A stretch of DNA of 34,878 bases from an uncultured bacterium (GTDB lineage Bacteria; Cyanobacteriota; Vampirovibrionia; Gastranaerophilales; Gastranaerophilaceae). Below, in pieces: positions 32,912-34,878 of the stretch. Within the stretch, counting starts at the first letter, position 1. Every line of letters starts with the position of its first letter. The stretch is taken from the NCBI GenBank assembly GCA_903885635.1, contig CAISJE010000203.1, forward strand, positions 1 through 34,878. Direction: 5' to 3'. Made by a program: the position numbers and the translations under genes. The notes under the pieces are model-generated. The model saw only the letters and a list, made by a program, of their open reading frames with translations, was not told where the DNA came from and did no database searches.

Positions 32912-34279
32912 ATGACGAATGGGATTACATTTAGAAATCTTGTGGAAGGCGGTTACGTTTTAACCAAACAAGGTGCGGACGATAAAAAAGCTATGATTAT
33001 TGTAAGAGATTCGAATAGCAATAGCAAGCTTGATAATAACGATGGGTTCACTGTTTCAGGCCCAACTTCAATCTTTACGGCTGGAGAAATTTTAAGCGCA
33101 CTTGACAAACAGAAGTATGTAGCCAGCGATAATGGAAAAAGTGGGTTACCGATTGTTCCTGCAATCGATAATGGCAAAATAGCCGTAAGAAATGATCAAC
33201 AATATAACTTCGGTTCATTTGTAACAGCATTGAAAACGATAAAAGACAAAGATGCAGCTGTTTTTGCATCTACCGAAGGAGCACAGGCAAAAGCGGAAAA
33301 ACCAACAGCACCCGCAGCTGAATCAGCACCCGCATCAGCAGCACCCGCACCCGCAAATATTGATTACTCAGCTATACAAAATTTTCAATCTAAATGGGCA
33401 AATGCTCTTTCATCTTTGATTGGCAGTTCTTATTGTGGTGATGGGAGTGCTTTAAACTTGCTGATGCCGTCATTTTTGAACGCTATGTTTGCAGAGGGAA
33501 ACGGATTATTTGAAAATATGAATCTAGGAGGCGCGAATATAGATTATTCCGCAATGCCTGATGGAGCTGGATTTTCCGGCACCTCAGCATGGCCTGCAAT
33601 TCCTGCAGTAGATCAATCAGCAGCAGCAGCAGATAAATCAGCAGCAGCAGCAGTTCCAAAGAAAACACCAGAAGAAGAAGTAGCAGCAGCAGAAGAAGCT
33701 AAAAAGCAAGCAGCGGATGAAGCATTTACCAAAACAAAGCAAATGGCAACTCAATTAGGTATTAAAATAGAATCAACTGACACGAATGAGACATTAAGTG
33801 TTAAGATTCAGACTGAAAAGAATAGATTGGCAGTAGTAGCTAACAATAAGGATGCAGCAGCCATTGCGTCAACGTTATACAATTCTCTAGACGGTATACA
33901 TAAGTGGAATTACAAAGCGAATATTACAGACCAGACCCAAAAAATTAACGCGAATAACGTTATTGAAGTAATGCAAGATTGGGATAAATATTATAAAAAC
34001 GAGGGTGATGGGACTTATGGAAATTCATTAATAGAGGCAATAAATAACAAACGACCTTTATTTAATGTACAATTTCAACGAGATGCTTTAATACCTATTA
34101 AAAATGCTTTAGTTGAAAGAGCAAAAAAAGCTGGATTACCTGAAGGAGATGCTGAAGCTTTTAATACTTTGGTATCAAAAAGGCTTAATTCTCGTATTAC
34201 ATTAGATTATCAAGTCGAAGAACAATTCGAAAAAATGAGAAAAGCTATAGAGGCAAAAGAAACACAAACCGCAAAATAA
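32912..34279 (+). CDS. Low-complexity hypothetical protein with Ca-loop-like motif
   Basis: The 455-aa protein has an N-terminal domain with DSNSNSKLD (Asp33, Asn35, Asn37, Asp41), like the Ca-binding loop of dockerin/EF-hand-type motifs, followed by DNNDG. Ala/Pro/Glu-rich linkers follow at about residues 118-145 and 218-260, including two tandem DxSAAAA units. A charged helical C-terminal domain (about 260-450) ends it. It lacks a signal peptide, yet the composition is that of a surface or structural protein. Two IDYSA motifs (about 149 and 210) hint at an internal repeat. The start has GAGG 12 nt upstream. I do not recognise a family. Confidence 0.82.
   Translation: MTNGITFRNLVEGGYVLTKQGADDKKAMIIVRDSNSNSKLDNNDGFTVSGPTSIFTAGEILSALDKQKYVASDNGKSGLPIVPAIDNGKIAVRNDQQYNFGSFVTALKTIKDKDAAVFASTEGAQAKAEKPTAPAAESAPASAAPAPANIDYSAIQNFQSKWANALSSLIGSSYCGDGSALNLLMPSFLNAMFAEGNGLFENMNLGGANIDYSAMPDGAGFSGTSAWPAIPAVDQSAAAADKSAAAAVPKKTPEEEVAAAEEAKKQAADEAFTKTKQMATQLGIKIESTDTNETLSVKIQTEKNRLAVVANNKDAAAIASTLYNSLDGIHKWNYKANITDQTQKINANNVIEVMQDWDKYYKNEGDGTYGNSLIEAINNKRPLFNVQFQRDALIPIKNALVERAKKAGLPEGDAEAFNTLVSKRLNSRITLDYQVEEQFEKMRKAIEAKETQTAK
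33610..33655 (+). repeat. GCA-rich tandem codon repeat inside the 455-aa gene
   Basis: Two tandem 18-21-bp units of the form AAATCAGCAGCAGCAGCAG encode DQSAAAA and DKSAAAA. This short repeat is prone to slippage and length change in the protein linker. Confidence 0.7.
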
Positions 34280-34294
34280 CAGTTACTTAAGCGA

Positions 34295-34322
34295 TTTACA
34301 AAATAGAAAAATAGTGTATAAT
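34295..34322 (+). promoter_or_regulatory. Promoter of the 72-aa Cys-rich protein gene
   Basis: TTTACA (34295-34300), a 16-bp spacer and perfect TATAAT (34317-34322). AATAGTTC (34320-34327) is complementary to GAACTATT (34366-34373), just before the start codon, so the leader may fold over the SD. Confidence 0.6.
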
Positions 34323-34376
34323 AGTTCTTATTACAGGAGATTTATATAATTGTCTCTATAGATAGGAACTATTTTT

Positions 34377-34595
34377 ATGAGTGAGAAAAAAGTTAAAAAC
34401 TGCCCGTTTAATCATGGAATCTGCACAGTTGACTGCGCGCTTTTTATTGATACCAAAGATTTGAACGAACTTTTGGCGGCACGTTTGTCAAGTCTAGGGG
34501 TATTGGATAAAGAAAATGGCGTATGTTCCTTAAAAACCATTGCAATGAGCGCAGGGCGTTATATTTTTGAAAATACTTCCACAAAAAGATTTTAA
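34377..34595 (+). CDS. Small Cys-rich protein (CPFN-x4-C-x2-DCALF type)
   Basis: The 72-aa protein has KNCPFNHGICTVDCALFID near the N-terminus (Cys9, Cys16, Cys20) and a fourth Cys at about position 50 (GVCSLKTIA). The C-P-F ... C-x3-C-A-L pattern is shared by small uncharacterised proteins of anaerobes and phages and may bind metal. It has its own promoter, with an AGGAACT SD-like sequence. The function is unknown. Confidence 0.75.
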   Translation: MSEKKVKNCPFNHGICTVDCALFIDTKDLNELLAARLSSLGVLDKENGVCSLKTIAMSAGRYIFENTSTKRF

Positions 34596-34745
34596 TGGAT
34601 AATTTTCAATTGGATTATTGGTCGGCATAATGAATCAGGTCAAAAACATATAAATTTTTCGGGAGTAATAATTTAAAAAGGATTAAAGCCAATCACTACA
34701 GGCGTTTTAACCTCGCCCCTTGCGGCTGTGTAAAAATTAATTTTC

Positions 34746-34864
34746 AAAAAGCTTACCGAGCTTTTCACCTCTCCTTTGCGGAGAGGTCGACTTTCTTCGT
34801 GAGCGGAAGCCCGCGAACGCTAGAAAGTCGGGTGAGGGTTAATTGCAATCAGAGTAAGCTTTTT
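34746..34864. repeat. Nested palindromic element at the right edge
   Basis: Outer 11-bp arms AAAAAGCTTAC (34746-34756) and GTAAGCTTTTT (34854-34864) enclose two hairpins: CCTCTCC/GGAGAGG (34768-34786) and CGACTTTCT/AGAAAGTCG (34788-34830). The rest of 34596-34878 is non-coding. The design, a long outer stem with two inner hairpins, is that of a small mobile or structured repeat. Confidence 0.7.
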
Positions 34865-34878
34865 CACCCTCCACCAAG

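Noticed and set aside
33610-33660. GCA-rich repeats as a possible CRISPR or satellite
   Set aside because: They are in frame inside a long coding sequence and encode Ala runs. There are no spacers.

Overview
This window looks like chromosome from a low-GC, non-photosynthetic relative of the Cyanobacteria, most likely a gut Melainabacteria/Gastranaerophilales (Vampirovibrionia) genome. No marker search could be run, so this is an inference. It rests on three things. GyrA and the SKI2-type helicase read like their cyanobacterial counterparts. There is a prepilin with a FTLAEVLIVLGIIGVIAAI-type N-terminus. Many lineage-type hypothetical proteins start with a short Asn/Ser-rich stretch followed by an N/Q-F-x-G/S motif. 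No rRNA, tRNA or CRISPR array was recognised.

Region 1 (1-5140) is accessory. A partial IS630-family element at the left edge truncates a BRO-N antirepressor-like gene. That gene is also split by a 217-bp TA-flanked MITE-like element and by a separate ~95-bp insertion. Next come two small lineage-type genes and a regulator made of four tandem GntR-type winged helices. A small XRE repressor diverges from a prepilin-like gene. An mntA/hepT (MNT-HEPN) toxin-antitoxin pair follows, with hepT frameshifted exactly inside its catalytic motif.

Region 2 (5156-11540) is mostly housekeeping: yraN, queF, a dicarboxylate/amino-acid:cation symporter, a GT2 glycosyltransferase, thiC without a recognisable TPP riboswitch, a 46-aa ORF with its own terminator, and a NarL-type response regulator preceded by inverted ACCCAAT/ATTGGGT sites.

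Region 3 (11774-17937) is a compact minus-strand cellulose-type operon, bcsC > bcsZ (GH8) > bcsA (GT2 + PilZ). Its genes overlap and no bcsB lies among them. The PilZ motifs are intact, so activation by c-di-GMP is expected.

Region 4 (18428-34595) mixes housekeeping genes (a COG2509-type flavoprotein, gyrA, a SKI2-like helicase, rimO) with lineage-type proteins. These include two translationally coupled plus-strand membrane proteins, a minus-strand pair containing an internally duplicated membrane protein and a Gly-rich Cys/His protein, and a 455-aa low-complexity protein with a Ca-loop-like motif.

Intergenic DNA carries several palindromic repeat families. One has stem sequences that differ between copies while base pairing is kept. 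There are also degenerate 6-7-bp tandem tracts resembling cyanobacterial short tandem repeats. Most operons are short, with good SD sequences, but at least two genes look leaderless.
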